Positions 1-9,579 of a DNA stretch of 64,000 nt are shown in pieces. The stretch spans positions 496,001 through 560,000 of the forward strand of contig NZ_LN901324.1 in assembly GCF_001465875.1 (NCBI RefSeq), given 5' to 3'. Source of the stretch: Legionella saoudiensis. Lineage in GTDB: Bacteria; Pseudomonadota; Gammaproteobacteria; Legionellales; Legionellaceae. The position numbers were made by a program, and so were the translations under genes. Below the pieces are notes generated by a model that was not told the DNA's origin, ran no database searches, and saw nothing but the letters and a program-made list of their open reading frames with translations. How positions within the stretch are numbered: position 1 is the stretch's first letter; the number at the start of each line of letters is the position of its first letter.

Positions 1-44
1 TTTGTGCCGCTTTGGGTGGAGAACTTATTGAGGGAGGTAGAGTA

Positions 45-79
45 TAGCCCGTATTAGACGCCAGTCGTAATACGGGCTA
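45..79. repeat. REP-like palindrome, TAGCCCGTATTA family
   Basis: The arms TAGCCCGTATTA (45-56) and TAATACGGGCTA (68-79) are perfect inverted repeats around an 11-base centre. The element lies six bases beyond the htrA stop codon. Neither strand has a T-tract after the hairpin, so it is more like a REP element than an intrinsic terminator. Related copies lie at 6991-7023 and 29789-29865. Confidence 0.8.
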
Positions 80-84
80 CAGAT

Positions 85-1464
85 TTAGATAATCAACAGA
101 TAAAGAGCTCCAGGTCCACGCAATACCTGTACTAGTAACTCATTTTTCTTCTGTTGAGCAACTTGTTGCAATGATTTTACATCTTTAACTGGAGTCTTAT
201 TAGCTGAGATAATAATATCACCAGGTCTCAGCCCCGCACGCCAGCCCGCACTACTTTCTACCGCACCGACAACTTGTACTCCTGTTACATTGCCATGAGG
301 TGGCGTTTCTTGATCAAATGCTCTTAATGCCAAACCATAAAGGAATGGGTTACTTGATTGTAGCTTTTGTTCATGGGTTTTAACGTCAGTAACTACCGCA
401 TCAAGAGTAATGGGCTTACCATCACGTTGGACCATAATTTTGGCACTAGAACCTACACGTAATAAGCTGACGGTTGTTTTTACCTGGGTTCCTTGGGTAA
501 TTTTAGTATTATTAATTTGAGTAATAATATCGCCAGCTTTTAAACCTGCAAACTCTGCTGGAGAACCAGGATTAACCTGTGCAACTAAAGCCCCTTGAAA
601 ATCTTCTGGATAGCCCATTGCTTGAGCCAATTCTGGAGTTAAGTGTTGGACAAAAATCCCCATCAATCCACGATGAATTGAACCGTATTTTATAATTTGT
701 TGGGCTACATCCTTTGCCATGTTAATTGGAATAGCAAAACCAATACCTACGTTACCACCATAAGGCGAAAGAATTGCAGTATTAATACCAATTAACTCTC
801 CTTTAGAGTTAACCAAAGCCCCACCTGAGTTACCTGGGTTAATTGCAGCGTCAGTTTGGATGAAGTTTTCTACCCCTTCAATATTTAAATCGCTACGCTT
901 TAAGGCACTAACAATACCGAAGGTTGCAGATTGACTGTTACCAAAACTGTTTAAACCAAAGGGATTACCAATTGCTACTACGAAATCACCGACTTGCAGT
1001 TGATCAGAGTCACCGATAGGTAATGATTTTAGGTTTTTGGCATCAATTTTTAATACTGCCAAATCAGTTTCGCTATCACCGCCGATTAGTTTTGCTTTCA
1101 AACGTCGACCATCTTGTAAGGTAATGGTAATCAGTGTGGCATTGCGAATCACATGATCATTGGTAATAATTACTCCATTTTTAGGATCGACGATTACCCC
1201 TGAACCAATGCTTTCAAACTTGCGTCCTTTTTCAGGCAATTGTCTAGAGCGTCTATTATTTTGTGCTTCTTCTTCAGCAGCAGCTCCGGGAGCACTGATT
1301 TCATTGGGTAAGTAACCTTGTACGGCAACATTTACTATGGCAGGCATAATATTTTTTAATACCGGTGCCATGCTTGGTATAGCCACCACTTCATCTGCTG
1401 CATGAGCGAGCGGCATAGTTGCCAGAAGCAGGGCACTAAAGAGTAGTTTCATGCTTTTTATCAT
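85..1464 (-). CDS. htrA: HtrA/DegQ-type periplasmic serine protease with two PDZ domains
   Basis: A protease and chaperone for misfolded envelope proteins. The protein has 459 residues. A signal peptide ends near residue 22 (LAHAAD). The trypsin-like domain shows the full triad: His104 in TNDHV, Asp134 in SETDLAVLK and Ser213 in GNSGGAL. Two PDZ domains follow, at roughly 265-355 and 370-455. AGGA six bases before the ATG supports this start. An insert rich in Glu, Asn and Arg at about 60-80 fits the LA loop of the DegP/DegQ group. The gene is followed by a REP-like palindrome and starts 2 bases after the pgeF stop, so it is probably the last gene of the miaB-rluD-pgeF run. DegP versus DegQ cannot be settled from sequence alone. 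Confidence 0.95.
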   Translation of the reverse strand: MIKSMKLLFSALLLATMPLAHAADEVVAIPSMAPVLKNIMPAIVNVAVQGYLPNEISAPGAAAEEEAQNNRRSRQLPEKGRKFESIGSGVIVDPKNGVIITNDHVIRNATLITITLQDGRRLKAKLIGGDSETDLAVLKIDAKNLKSLPIGDSDQLQVGDFVVAIGNPFGLNSFGNSQSATFGIVSALKRSDLNIEGVENFIQTDAAINPGNSGGALVNSKGELIGINTAILSPYGGNVGIGFAIPINMAKDVAQQIIKYGSIHRGLMGIFVQHLTPELAQAMGYPEDFQGALVAQVNPGSPAEFAGLKAGDIITQINNTKITQGTQVKTTVSLLRVGSSAKIMVQRDGKPITLDAVVTDVKTHEQKLQSSNPFLYGLALRAFDQETPPHGNVTGVQVVGAVESSAGWRAGLRPGDIIISANKTPVKDVKSLQQVAQQKKNELLVQVLRGPGALYLLII

Positions 1465-1466
1465 TT

Positions 1467-2210
1467 CTAGTCCTGAGGTTGAGGTTGATTATTAAACCAG
1501 ATTAAGGTGCCTATTCTACCTGTTTGAGAGGTTTTTCGATAGGAAAACAACTCATTTTCTGACTCAAAAGTACATAATTCGGACTGATATACCGCATTTA
1601 TGCCTTGAGAGATCAGCACCATCTCCGCAATTTTCGGCAAATTAGCCAGCCATTTGGTGTTAGCTGGTTTAAATGCTTCTTTGCTAAAAGGATATTTTGT
1701 GGTGAAGGCTTGGTATACCTCATCGCCCACTTCATAACATTTTTGGCAAATTGCGGGTCCTATCCATGCGAGCAGATCAGAGGCCTTGCTGTGCATTTTG
1801 GCAAGCGTGTTTTCAACGATGCCATTTACTAAGCCTTTCCAACCTGCATGAATGGCGGCAATTTCATTGCCTTGTACATTGCATAGAGTAATGGGTAAAC
1901 AATCTGCAGTAAGAATCACCAGCGGATGTTTACTTGAGCGTGTTACTGAGGCATCTGCCTCTCGGTTTGCATCTTCTTCGACTAATACGCAACGAGTACT
2001 GTGTGTTTGGCGCAACCATTGAGGTTCACCAGGTAAATGCAGTAACTCCACCAATTGTTGGCGGTTTTGCAAAACATGATGATCGTTATCTCCAATTCCT
2101 AATCCCAGGTTATTAGAGTTATATGGGGCCAAGCTATATCCCGATAGGCGTGTTGTGCTTAGAGCGGTAATATTCTTAGGCGCTGGCCAACAGGCTAAAT
2201 TAGTCTTCAT
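1467..2210 (-). CDS. pgeF: PgeF/YfiH-type laccase-domain protein (peptidoglycan editing factor family)
   Basis: About 247 residues, matching the YfiH/DUF152 family, which is described as a multicopper-oxidase-like enzyme, purine nucleoside phosphorylase or peptidoglycan editing factor. The conserved zinc/copper-site segments are visible: TADCLPI, HAGWKG, IGPAIC and the C-terminal NELFSYRKTSQTGR. An upstream in-frame codon at 2249 gives 13 extra residues with no family character. The ATG at 2210 starts MKTNLACWPAP and overlaps the end of rluD by 11 bases, which suggests translational coupling, so I chose it. The rluD-pgeF pair is common in gamma-proteobacteria. Family assignment is firm; the physiological substrate is not readable from sequence. 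Confidence 0.9.
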   Translation of the reverse strand: MKTNLACWPAPKNITALSTTRLSGYSLAPYNSNNLGLGIGDNDHHVLQNRQQLVELLHLPGEPQWLRQTHSTRCVLVEEDANREADASVTRSSKHPLVILTADCLPITLCNVQGNEIAAIHAGWKGLVNGIVENTLAKMHSKASDLLAWIGPAICQKCYEVGDEVYQAFTTKYPFSKEAFKPANTKWLANLPKIAEMVLISQGINAVYQSELCTFESENELFSYRKTSQTGRIGTLIWFNNQPQPQD

Positions 2211-3165
2211 AATGCGCGTCCAGTGTGTTAAGAAGATGTTGAAAATCATCAGGCAAAGGAGCGGTAAATGTCAACTCCTCGTCCGTTTCGGGATGGAAAA
2301 AAGAAAGGCTGCAGGCATGCAGTGCTTGTCTTTTAAACTCCTGAATAAGTGTTCTTAGCTCGTCTGATGCTTGAGCTGGAACCTTCATACGGCCACCATA
2401 AAGTTGATCACCTACCACGGGATGATTAATATGAGCCAGATGAACGCGAATCTGATGGGTGCGTCCGGTCATTAATTTAACATCCAGCAGCGTAAAGTCC
2501 TGATATTGTTTATTTATGGAGTAATGAGTGATGGCTTCACGACCATGCTCAAGTACCGCCATCTTTAGGCGGTTACGAGGATGACGTCCAAATCCTGTCT
2601 CAATTGTAGCACCCGAAATGAGATGGCCTTGCACTAAAGTAATATAGTGGCGTTGAATTTCTCGAGCCTGCATTTGTCGTATAAGAGAGGTATGAGCCGT
2701 TAAACTTTTGGCTACTACTAATAATCCCGTTGTGTCTTTATCCAAGCGATGAATAATTCCAGCTCTAGGCAAAAGGTGTTGAGAGGGCGCATGGTGTAGT
2801 AAGGCGTTAACCAATGTATGTTCTCTATTTCCTGCACCTGGGTGTACTACCATATTCGCAGGTTTATTCAATACCAGTAATTCCTCGTCTTCAAAAACGA
2901 TATTTAATGGAATTTCTTCCGGGGCACAAGAGTCAAAACTGGGATCACTGACATTAAAATCAACGTTAATTTCAATGAGGTCACCATCTAAAGCTTTATC
3001 TTTAGGCTTGCAGGGTTTCTGGTTCATGGTGACTGAGCCACTCTTAATCCAGTTACTGATTTGTGAGCGGGAGTATTCGGGAAGTAAATGCGCGAGCACG
3101 CTGTCTATGCGCTGATTATGGTGCTCGCGAGGAACGGTTAATTGTTTTTGAATATGTTCTATCAT
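2200..3165 (-). CDS. rluD: RluD, 23S rRNA pseudouridine synthase
   Basis: Isomerises uridines to pseudouridine in helix 69 of 23S rRNA (family function). The 321-residue protein has an N-terminal S4 RNA-binding domain (residues about 15-75, with the SRSQISNWIKSG segment). The RluA-type catalytic domain carries the signature HRLDKDTTGLLVV, whose Asp is the catalytic residue. GRTHQIRVHLAHINHPVVGD follows, also typical. The start overlaps the miaB stop by one base and the end overlaps pgeF by 11 bases, so the three are probably one transcript. RluC-type enzymes share the fold, but the size and the pgeF neighbour favour RluD. Confidence 0.93.
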   Translation of the reverse strand: MIEHIQKQLTVPREHHNQRIDSVLAHLLPEYSRSQISNWIKSGSVTMNQKPCKPKDKALDGDLIEINVDFNVSDPSFDSCAPEEIPLNIVFEDEELLVLNKPANMVVHPGAGNREHTLVNALLHHAPSQHLLPRAGIIHRLDKDTTGLLVVAKSLTAHTSLIRQMQAREIQRHYITLVQGHLISGATIETGFGRHPRNRLKMAVLEHGREAITHYSINKQYQDFTLLDVKLMTGRTHQIRVHLAHINHPVVGDQLYGGRMKVPAQASDELRTLIQEFKRQALHACSLSFFHPETDEELTFTAPLPDDFQHLLNTLDAHYED

Positions 3166-4508
3166 TAGGATGTGTGAGCCTCAACTTCAACAAGACGTCC
3201 ACGTAATGAGTTAGGTAATGCCTCATTAATATGAACATTAACAAATTGGCCAATTAAATGGGCCGGTCCATCAAAATTCACCACACGATTGCACTCAGTA
3301 CGACCAGAAAGTTGTTGGCTATCTCTTTTGGCATGCCCAGTAACTAATATTCTTTGCGTGCTATCAATCATTGATTGGCTATAGCGTGATGACTGCAGCA
3401 GTAATCGGTTTTGGAGGATTTGTAGACGTTGTTTTTTGACTTCCATTGGGGTGTCATCAGGTAAGTTAGCCGCAGGTGTTCCTGGTCTTGGGCTATAAAT
3501 AAAGCTAAACGAGATGTCAAAACCGATTTCGTGTACTAGATCCATTGTTGCTTGGAAGTCTTTATCCGTTTCCCCAGGAAAACCAACAATAATGTCTGTA
3601 GACAGGCGAATATCAGGACGTACTTTACGTAGTTTTCTGATTTTTGATTTAAACTCTAAGGCGGTGTAGCCGCGTTTCATAAGACCCAAAATACGGTCAG
3701 AGCCACTTTGTATTGGTAAATGTAAGTGATTCGCCAATTCAGGCACTTCTGCATAGGCGTTTATTAAGTTATCTGAAAATGCTAAGGGATGAGAAGTGGT
3801 GAAACGAATTCGGCCGATTCCATCAATTGCAGCAATATAATGAATTAATAAAGCTAAATCAGCAATGTCTCCATTTTCCATTTTGCCACGGTAATCATTA
3901 ACGTTTTGCCCCAGTAGGTTGATTTCACGCACACCTTGGGTCGCTAAATGGTAGCATTCAGCCAATACATCATCAAAAGGACGGCTGATTTCTTCACCGC
4001 GAGTATAAGGGACGACACAGAAACTGCAGTATTTGCTACAACCTTCCATTATAGAAACGAAAGCTGTTGGTCCTTCTGCTCTTGGCGCAGGTAAATGGTC
4101 AAATTTTTCAATTTCTGGGAAGCTAATATCGACAACCGGCTTTTTCTTTTCGATACGTTCATTTAACATGGCTGGTAGGCGATGTAAGGTTTGTGGGCCA
4201 AAAACCAGATCGACAAAAGGGGCTCGTTTCACAATATCAGAGCCTTCTTGGCTTGCCACGCAACCGCCAACACCAATGACTACATGGGGATTTTTGGCTT
4301 TATAATCACGCCATTGTCCTAATTGAGAGAAGACCTTCTCTTGTGCTTTTTCGCGAATAGAGCAGGTATTAAGTAATATTACGTCTGCCTCTTCTACGTG
4401 ATCCGTTTTTTCCAGACCATGAGACTCTCGCAATACTTCTGCCATTTTTGTTGAATCGTATTCATTCATTTGGCAGCCATTTGTTTTGATATACAGTTTT
4501 TTAGCCAT
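3165..4508 (-). CDS. miaB: MiaB, tRNA-2-methylthio-N6-isopentenyladenosine-37 synthase
   Basis: A radical-SAM enzyme that adds the methylthio group to i6A37 of tRNAs. It has 447 residues, the usual length. The N-terminal UPF0004 domain shows its three cluster cysteines in [16 protein letters not shown] and GGCVAS. The radical SAM cluster motif is [10 protein letters not shown]-terminal TRAM domain (about 378-443) ends the protein. It heads the minus-strand run miaB-rluD-pgeF-htrA, with a one-base overlap to rluD. Confidence 0.96.
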   Translation of the reverse strand: MAKKLYIKTNGCQMNEYDSTKMAEVLRESHGLEKTDHVEEADVILLNTCSIREKAQEKVFSQLGQWRDYKAKNPHVVIGVGGCVASQEGSDIVKRAPFVDLVFGPQTLHRLPAMLNERIEKKKPVVDISFPEIEKFDHLPAPRAEGPTAFVSIMEGCSKYCSFCVVPYTRGEEISRPFDDVLAECYHLATQGVREINLLGQNVNDYRGKMENGDIADLALLIHYIAAIDGIGRIRFTTSHPLAFSDNLINAYAEVPELANHLHLPIQSGSDRILGLMKRGYTALEFKSKIRKLRKVRPDIRLSTDIIVGFPGETDKDFQATMDLVHEIGFDISFSFIYSPRPGTPAANLPDDTPMEVKKQRLQILQNRLLLQSSRYSQSMIDSTQRILVTGHAKRDSQQLSGRTECNRVVNFDGPAHLIGQFVNVHINEALPNSLRGRLVEVEAHTS

Positions 4509-4653
4509 GTTAAAAATCTACTTTTAAAGATAATGCAGGTTTGTTGCGTGCCGATTAAACCTACATTGAGATCACAATTTGAGTGTATTATACCCAAGAA
4601 ACTTCAAAATGCCATTTTTGTGAGTAAGTTCATGATTAGTTGGGGAAGGGGTA

Positions 4654-4715
4654 CTCCTCATTTTGAGGAGTTACGGCGAAGTATCTCCTGAATGTGGCAT
4701 ATCCCTACCACATTC
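4654..4715. repeat. Composite palindromic element upstream of miaB
   Basis: Two small perfect palindromes lie close together: CTCCTCA/TGAGGAG (4654-4660 and 4664-4670) and GAATGTGG/CCACATTC (4690-4697 and 4708-4715). GGGATGACGT follows directly. The same GGGATGAC string occurs in the hairpin at 63699-63734. It looks like a dispersed repeat in the gap between miaB and the MFS gene. I cannot tell whether it is mobile. Confidence 0.55.
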
Positions 4716-4738
4716 GGGATGACGTTGCATGAAGAAGC

Positions 4739-6034
4739 TTAATTCACGCTTTGACAATAAGTTTCTTTAATCTTAGGTAAAATAAGTAAGGCAATAAACA
4801 TGCCTAAAGGAAGAATAGCTAATCCCGTATGATAAGCCTCCATGGGATAAACACGAACGTTTCCATTTAACTCACCCGTCCATAATCTATCAAGAATATA
4901 GCCGATAAGTGGTTGTGCCAGAGCAATCCCTATCATATTCATCATGTTCATAAAACTTAAGCCAGTAGCAACATATTTTTTATTGCACAATTCTTTTACT
5001 ACGGTAAACGCAGGTAAAAATCCCGCAGAAAATATACCAAAGAAAAAGAGGAAAAATTGCATTAAAAGAGAGGAACTAATTGGAGCAAAGATAAAGAATG
5101 AGGAGCAGAAAAGGGCGCCAACACAACCTATATACATTGGTGGTTTACGTAAGCCTATACGGTTGGAAAATATTCCCCATAAAGGGCTAGCTATTGCCCA
5201 GCCAACGAATACTAAGGAAATATAATTAGCGGCAGCTTCTTTACTAATCGCCATTTTTGCCATAAGAAATGACACTCCCCAAAGCCCACAAAATACAGGA
5301 GTGGCCATATACATCAACCCACCATAACAGGCGACTAACCAAATTTGCTTATTTTTCATTAAGGCAATTAAGCTAGGAATTAAATGCTCTTCTTCTTCTT
5401 CGGGGTGCTGATGTTCGGTCGGATGGTAGTTCTTGGGGGTATCTTTAGCAATTATAAAAATCAAAATGGCAAGAACAAGGCCTATATACCCCATAATCAT
5501 CATGCTTTTACGCCAGCCGAAAACATCAATAAGCAAGGCTAATGGCGCTTCACCGCCAATGGCGCCAAGCATACCAATGGTTACCATTAAACCTGTTAAT
5601 AAGGCAAAGCGATGTGCAGGAAACCAGTTTGCTGCCAATTTCATGGTTCCTACTGCTGCAAATGCAGAGCCAAAGCCAATCATTAGTCGGGCAATGCATG
5701 CCATAAAAAAGTTATCCGTCATCCCAAAGGCAATGGTACTTACAGCGCAAACTAGGGTTGCTAGTGTTAAAAGGCGATGGGGTCCAAAATAATCCATTAG
5801 TACACCACCGGGAAGTTGCATCGCCGCATACGAATAGAAATAGACTCCTGATAAGATACCTAGTGTTTGGCCGGTAACCGCAAAATCCCGCATTAACTCA
5901 TTACTCATTACACCGGGGGATACTTGGAGAAGGCACTCATAAAAATAGAACAAACAAGCTAATCCCCATACAATCCATGACATAATGGAACCTTTGCCAG
6001 AATGTTCTAGCGATTGCGTATTGTAATGTGCCAT
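4739..6034 (-). CDS. Major facilitator superfamily transporter
   Basis: A polytopic inner-membrane protein of 431 residues with about 12 hydrophobic segments in two sets of six. The halves are separated by a hydrophilic, acidic loop near residues 200-220 containing a run of five Glu. The loop 2-3 motif (LMDYFGPHRLL) and the second-half equivalent (IFSNRIGLRKPP) are degenerate forms of the MFS G-x-x-x-D-R motif. Legionellae carry many such MFS paralogues, including Pht amino-acid or nucleoside transporters and siderophore transporters. The substrate cannot be inferred here. It stands alone, flanked by gaps of about 230 and 130 bases. Confidence 0.85.
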   Translation of the reverse strand: MAHYNTQSLEHSGKGSIMSWIVWGLACLFYFYECLLQVSPGVMSNELMRDFAVTGQTLGILSGVYFYSYAAMQLPGGVLMDYFGPHRLLTLATLVCAVSTIAFGMTDNFFMACIARLMIGFGSAFAAVGTMKLAANWFPAHRFALLTGLMVTIGMLGAIGGEAPLALLIDVFGWRKSMMIMGYIGLVLAILIFIIAKDTPKNYHPTEHQHPEEEEEHLIPSLIALMKNKQIWLVACYGGLMYMATPVFCGLWGVSFLMAKMAISKEAAANYISLVFVGWAIASPLWGIFSNRIGLRKPPMYIGCVGALFCSSFFIFAPISSSLLMQFFLFFFGIFSAGFLPAFTVVKELCNKKYVATGLSFMNMMNMIGIALAQPLIGYILDRLWTGELNGNVRVYPMEAYHTGLAILPLGMFIALLILPKIKETYCQSVN

Positions 6035-6161
6035 TATTGTTTCATTCTCCAGATTCGTCCATCAAAAGCCAACCGCCAAAAATAACACATTAATATCAAA
6101 CACATCAAATAAAATATCAGCTTGCTTAGTTGGAACCCATATTTTATGACCAGTAAGCATC

Positions 6162-6899
6162 TTATTTATCATTTGCATCATTCGGAGCATCAATAACCAC
6201 TCTGGTTCCTTGCATACCTCCGCCTGGTAAATCTACAAACTCTTCATTAAGCCATCGCGCATCCTCAGTAAACATACGTACACAACCATGACTTGCTCTA
6301 TACCCTGGAACATCATCGCTACCATGCAATGCATAGCCACGGAAAAAGTGCATGCAATAAGGCATTAAAGCGCCACCGCTTTCACCATAAGCTCGTTGTG
6401 GAAACACCGTAGAGACACAATCTATATCTTGCTTGCGGATAATACGAAAAGAACCAGTGGGTGTTGTACATCCACCACGTACACCAGGACATTTACTGAT
6501 TCCAGATGAAATAGGCCCCCACCAAAGAAGTTCTCCGTCAACATCATAGGCAGCCCAGGCTAATTTTTTTTGGCTTACGTAAATTGTTTTTTCACCTGTA
6601 GATTCTATATAACGAGGGAAAGGGGATACATCATAAATTGTTAAGCGATCAATGTTCTTAGGGACGGCAATGGTCATCCCTGGGCGTAAGGAGATATTCA
6701 TGCGATTAATACGACGTACCATATCGCGTTCTTCGGCATCAGGAAAGAGCGTATCCCAACTTTCCCCTTTTTTTATTTTGATGCAGAGGTAATCGGGTGA
6801 GCTACATAAGCTTTCTCCATATCGTGTGGTGGCAGCGAGTGCAGATGGATAGGGCAGCATAAAATATGCCGCAATCAACATTGATATCATAATTTTCAT
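6162..6899 (-). CDS. L,D-transpeptidase (YkuD), EnhA-like
   Basis: A secreted 245-residue protein with a signal peptide of about 22 residues ending LAA. A short LysM-like stretch follows (KIKKGESWDTLFPD to LRPGMTIAVP, about 41-80). The YkuD catalytic domain has the diagnostic HGSD...SHGCVRM motif, with Cys as the nucleophile. YkuD enzymes make 3-3 peptidoglycan cross-links or attach proteins to peptidoglycan. In L. pneumophila, homologues beside the flagellin locus are annotated EnhA (enhanced entry); the same position next to fliS here supports that relationship. Family is certain; the role in host entry is only known by association. Confidence 0.9.
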   Translation of the reverse strand: MKIMISMLIAAYFMLPYPSALAATTRYGESLCSSPDYLCIKIKKGESWDTLFPDAEERDMVRRINRMNISLRPGMTIAVPKNIDRLTIYDVSPFPRYIESTGEKTIYVSQKKLAWAAYDVDGELLWWGPISSGISKCPGVRGGCTTPTGSFRIIRKQDIDCVSTVFPQRAYGESGGALMPYCMHFFRGYALHGSDDVPGYRASHGCVRMFTEDARWLNEEFVDLPGGGMQGTRVVIDAPNDANDK

Positions 6900-6990
6900 G
6901 GCATGATCTCAATTTGGAGTTTTATATTATCGTTAGCGGCATGTTTCTGAATAACTTTAATAAATTGTATTGTCAGAGAGGGTAATGCTA

Positions 6991-7023
6991 TAGCCCGTAT
7001 TACGACTCGTCAAATACGGGCTA
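6991..7023. repeat. REP-like palindrome, TAGCCCGTATT family
   Basis: TAGCCCGTATT (6991-7001) and AATACGGGCTA (7013-7023) form an 11-bp perfect inverted repeat. It lies five bases beyond the fliS stop. It is the same family as the element at 45-79 and ends in the same GGGCTACAG string. As with that copy, no T-tract follows on either strand. Confidence 0.8.
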
Positions 7024-7027
7024 CAGG

Positions 7028-7435
7028 TTAGTTTGTTGTTACTGCAGGGGTGGGTTTAATTTCTTTCCAGGCTGCATGTATATCACCCAGTAATTCATTT
7101 GATTTGACCAATAATTCAGCATCATTATGTAAATTAGCTTTTAAAAGTAATATTTCTATATGCTCATAAATTTGCAGTAAGTTAGCTGCTATTTCGCCGC
7201 CTTCTTCCTGATTTAGGCAGGCTTTTAAACCTGCAATAATACTTAATGCTTTACTTATATGTTCGCCTTTTTCTTGAATTTGTTTACGTGCCATACTTCC
7301 CTGCGCTGAAGCAATATGGTTACGGGCGCCCTGCAGGAGCATGTTGATTAACTCATGTGGATCTGCTGCTTCTACTCGAGTTTTTAGCTCAATGGTCTTA
7401 TATTGATCTGCTACTTTTTTATAGGGATTTTTCAT
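7028..7435 (-). CDS. fliS: FliS, flagellin export chaperone
   Basis: A small cytosolic chaperone that binds the C-terminus of flagellin and prevents premature polymerisation. It has 135 residues, the normal size, and is mostly helical. The N-terminal NPYKKVADQYKTIELKTRVEAA and the LINMLLQGARNHI segment are family hallmarks. It lies 70 bases downstream of fliD in the same orientation, the usual fliD-fliS order. Confidence 0.93.
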   Translation of the reverse strand: MKNPYKKVADQYKTIELKTRVEAADPHELINMLLQGARNHIASAQGSMARKQIQEKGEHISKALSIIAGLKACLNQEEGGEIAANLLQIYEHIEILLLKANLHNDAELLVKSNELLGDIHAAWKEIKPTPAVTTN

Positions 7436-7505
7436 GCATTAATACCTCTTAGGTCCATTCTCAATTGACCACCATAGTTAAAGCTGGTCAATTGAGTTTA
7501 TCTAT

Positions 7506-9143
7506 TTAATCTTTAACCTTTAGCTTAGGTAAATTAGCCAGAACCTGTGTAAGCATTCCGCTGGTGTCTTGCAGTTTGGAGATAAGCAGATCAACAGCAT
7601 TCCAGCGTTTTAAGTATTTCTGCTCAAGCACCTTACTTCGTTCATCAATTTGTTTTTGTTCTTTATCCAACTGAGTAATGTTTTTATTTAATGTTTCGTT
7701 TCGTTCTTCAAACTCACCTTTTTCGCCTATATAGCTATCAAGCATCTTATTCAGGAGAACGGCTACTCCATCATTGACAAGAATCTGACCACGGTTACCC
7801 GTACCACCACCAATAACATTAATTGATAGGGTATTGAATTTCCCAGCTCCCGTCAGGGTCACACCGTCGGTTGATATTCCGGGTAGATCTCCAATTCTTC
7901 CTGTTAAACTCACTCCAGGAACGAAATCAGTTAAAACAATATCATAACTACCTGCAGCAACTTTCGTATCTATGGAGTTAATTTGAATATTGGGATCCGT
8001 AGCGGTGATGGATTTTGCAAATAACGCGCCAATTGCTTCGAAATTTTCATTAAGAGCTGTTTTAAACGTTTCTTGGTTTAATTCCAATATGCCGCCTCTC
8101 TTGGTTGTAATCCCTATATCAGCAAGTGATTGGAACGGATTACCTGCAGGACCAGTAAAATTACTTATGACTTGCTGCAAGTCCTGTTTTAAACTTTTTA
8201 TTTGTACATCACCTTGGAAATAACCACTTGTTTTAGTTTCTTCATCATAGCCAAGAGCGTTGCTTATAAGCGTCATGCATTCATTATATTTTTTAATGAA
8301 TTCGTTGATGCATGTTGTTAAATGCTCTTGGTTGTTTGTAATCGTTAAGTTAATGTTTGTACTGGTAACTTCTTTTAAATTAAGTGTAACCCCTGCAAAC
8401 ACGTCATTAAGCTGATTAGTACTTTGAGTTATTTTCATACCATTAACAAGCACAATACTATTCTGCGCTGCCAAATTCTGCGTTAAGGACGTATTATTAG
8501 TTGTCGGATCGTAATTTAATGCTGCAATATCACTAATAATTTGCATCGCATGATTTTCTCCAGTTTCCGATGAGCTAAGGCTTAACCGGGCTCCTAAGCT
8601 ATCCTGTACGATGCAAGCACTTACTCCAGAATTGGCGGCATTAATTGCATCACAAACAGCAGCCAAGCTATCGCTGCCTGGCGAAATGGTAACCGTTAGC
8701 GGTGTTACCTCAGAGTTTGCTGTAAAAGTACTCAGATCACTATTATAGGTTCCGAAATTAAAGGTAATAGTACCAGTTCCTATAGAGGCTCCACTGTTTG
8801 CAAAATAGGCACTGGAAAGACTTTGTGATTGAGCTAAAGATTGTACTTGTACTTGATATGTTCCTGGTTGAGCCTGATTCGTAACTGTCGCATCAAAATA
8901 TTTAGGATCGCTGATGGAGCTTTTCATTTTGTTGATTTGGCTCATATTGGATAAATTATTCAGCGTCGACTGCAAATTGGATAAAACGCTTTTAACTTGT
9001 CCAATAGCAGATATTTCTGCATTTGTAGAGATGAGTTTTTTATCGTGACGAGCTTGGATACGCGCTATGTCCGCCTTCACCATCGCATCTACCATGCCTT
9101 TAATATCGAGTCCAGATCCTATTCCAGGTGATGATAAGCCCAT
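7506..9143 (-). CDS. fliD: FliD, flagellar filament cap (HAP2)
   Basis: Forms the cap under which flagellin subunits fold and add to the filament. It has 545 residues. The N-terminus GLSSPGIGSGLDIKGMVDAMV is typical of FliD_N. A Ser/Thr/Asn-rich variable middle follows. The C-terminal coiled-coil segment (about 475-545, with NKNITQLDKEQKQIDER) matches FliD_C. FliD is exported without a cleaved signal peptide and none is seen. It lies 55 bases after flaG and before fliS. Confidence 0.95.
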   Translation of the reverse strand: MGLSSPGIGSGLDIKGMVDAMVKADIARIQARHDKKLISTNAEISAIGQVKSVLSNLQSTLNNLSNMSQINKMKSSISDPKYFDATVTNQAQPGTYQVQVQSLAQSQSLSSAYFANSGASIGTGTITFNFGTYNSDLSTFTANSEVTPLTVTISPGSDSLAAVCDAINAANSGVSACIVQDSLGARLSLSSSETGENHAMQIISDIAALNYDPTTNNTSLTQNLAAQNSIVLVNGMKITQSTNQLNDVFAGVTLNLKEVTSTNINLTITNNQEHLTTCINEFIKKYNECMTLISNALGYDEETKTSGYFQGDVQIKSLKQDLQQVISNFTGPAGNPFQSLADIGITTKRGGILELNQETFKTALNENFEAIGALFAKSITATDPNIQINSIDTKVAAGSYDIVLTDFVPGVSLTGRIGDLPGISTDGVTLTGAGKFNTLSINVIGGGTGNRGQILVNDGVAVLLNKMLDSYIGEKGEFEERNETLNKNITQLDKEQKQIDERSKVLEQKYLKRWNAVDLLISKLQDTSGMLTQVLANLPKLKVKD

Positions 9144-9198
9144 AATGTCCCTTATTATTTTTTTTATGTCGGTTATTTATCAGTAAACGGGTAATTTT

Positions 9199-9480
9199 TT
9201 AAACCCGTTTATTAACGGATCCATCAACTATTTCATCAAGTAAACTTAATAAATGCAAGTATTCGTCTGAAGGTATTTTACGTAGTACTTTATCTGAAAT
9301 TTTTATTGTTACAATGCTTTGTAATAAGCCAGTTACGTTGTCAATTGTTTGCTTTACATCCGTATCCAAATTCTCTGTGGAGGTAGCACTTTTAGTCATT
9401 GGCTTAATATTTTTATCATTAAGTTTTACTAAGTCTGATTGTAATGTTTTATTTGTTGGTGGTATGGATTCAATTGTCAT
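9199..9480 (-). CDS. flaG: FlaG family protein
   Basis: A short 93-residue protein. The conserved C-terminal core (TGLLQSIVTIKISDKVLRKIPSDEYLHLL) carries the family IP-x-E-like ending, here IPSDEYL. FlaG proteins influence filament length and usually sit between flagellin and fliD, exactly as here. AGGA lies before the ATG at 9480. The N-terminal half is polar and poorly conserved. Synteny carries much of the call. Confidence 0.8.
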   Translation of the reverse strand: MTIESIPPTNKTLQSDLVKLNDKNIKPMTKSATSTENLDTDVKQTIDNVTGLLQSIVTIKISDKVLRKIPSDEYLHLLSLLDEIVDGSVNKRV

Positions 9481-9529
9481 TTATTATTCCTATTTCCCAT
9501 CGCAAACAGATGATAAGCTGTTAGGGCAA

Positions 9530-9564
9530 TAAATAAAAACCGAAGTACAGATAACTGTACTTCG
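9530..9564 (-). terminator. Intrinsic terminator of flaA
   Basis: CGAAGTACAG (9541-9550) and CTGTACTTCG (9555-9564) form a perfect 10-bp stem with an ATAA loop. On the minus strand it is followed by GTTTTTATTT. It lies 15 bases past the flaA stop and before flaG, so flaA is probably mostly monocistronic. Confidence 0.88.
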
Positions 9565-9579
9565 ATTTAATACCTACTA

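Noticed and set aside
5433-5792. 119-codon plus-strand frame across the MFS gene
   Set aside because: It is antisense to a clear 12-helix transporter, with no ribosome site or family match.
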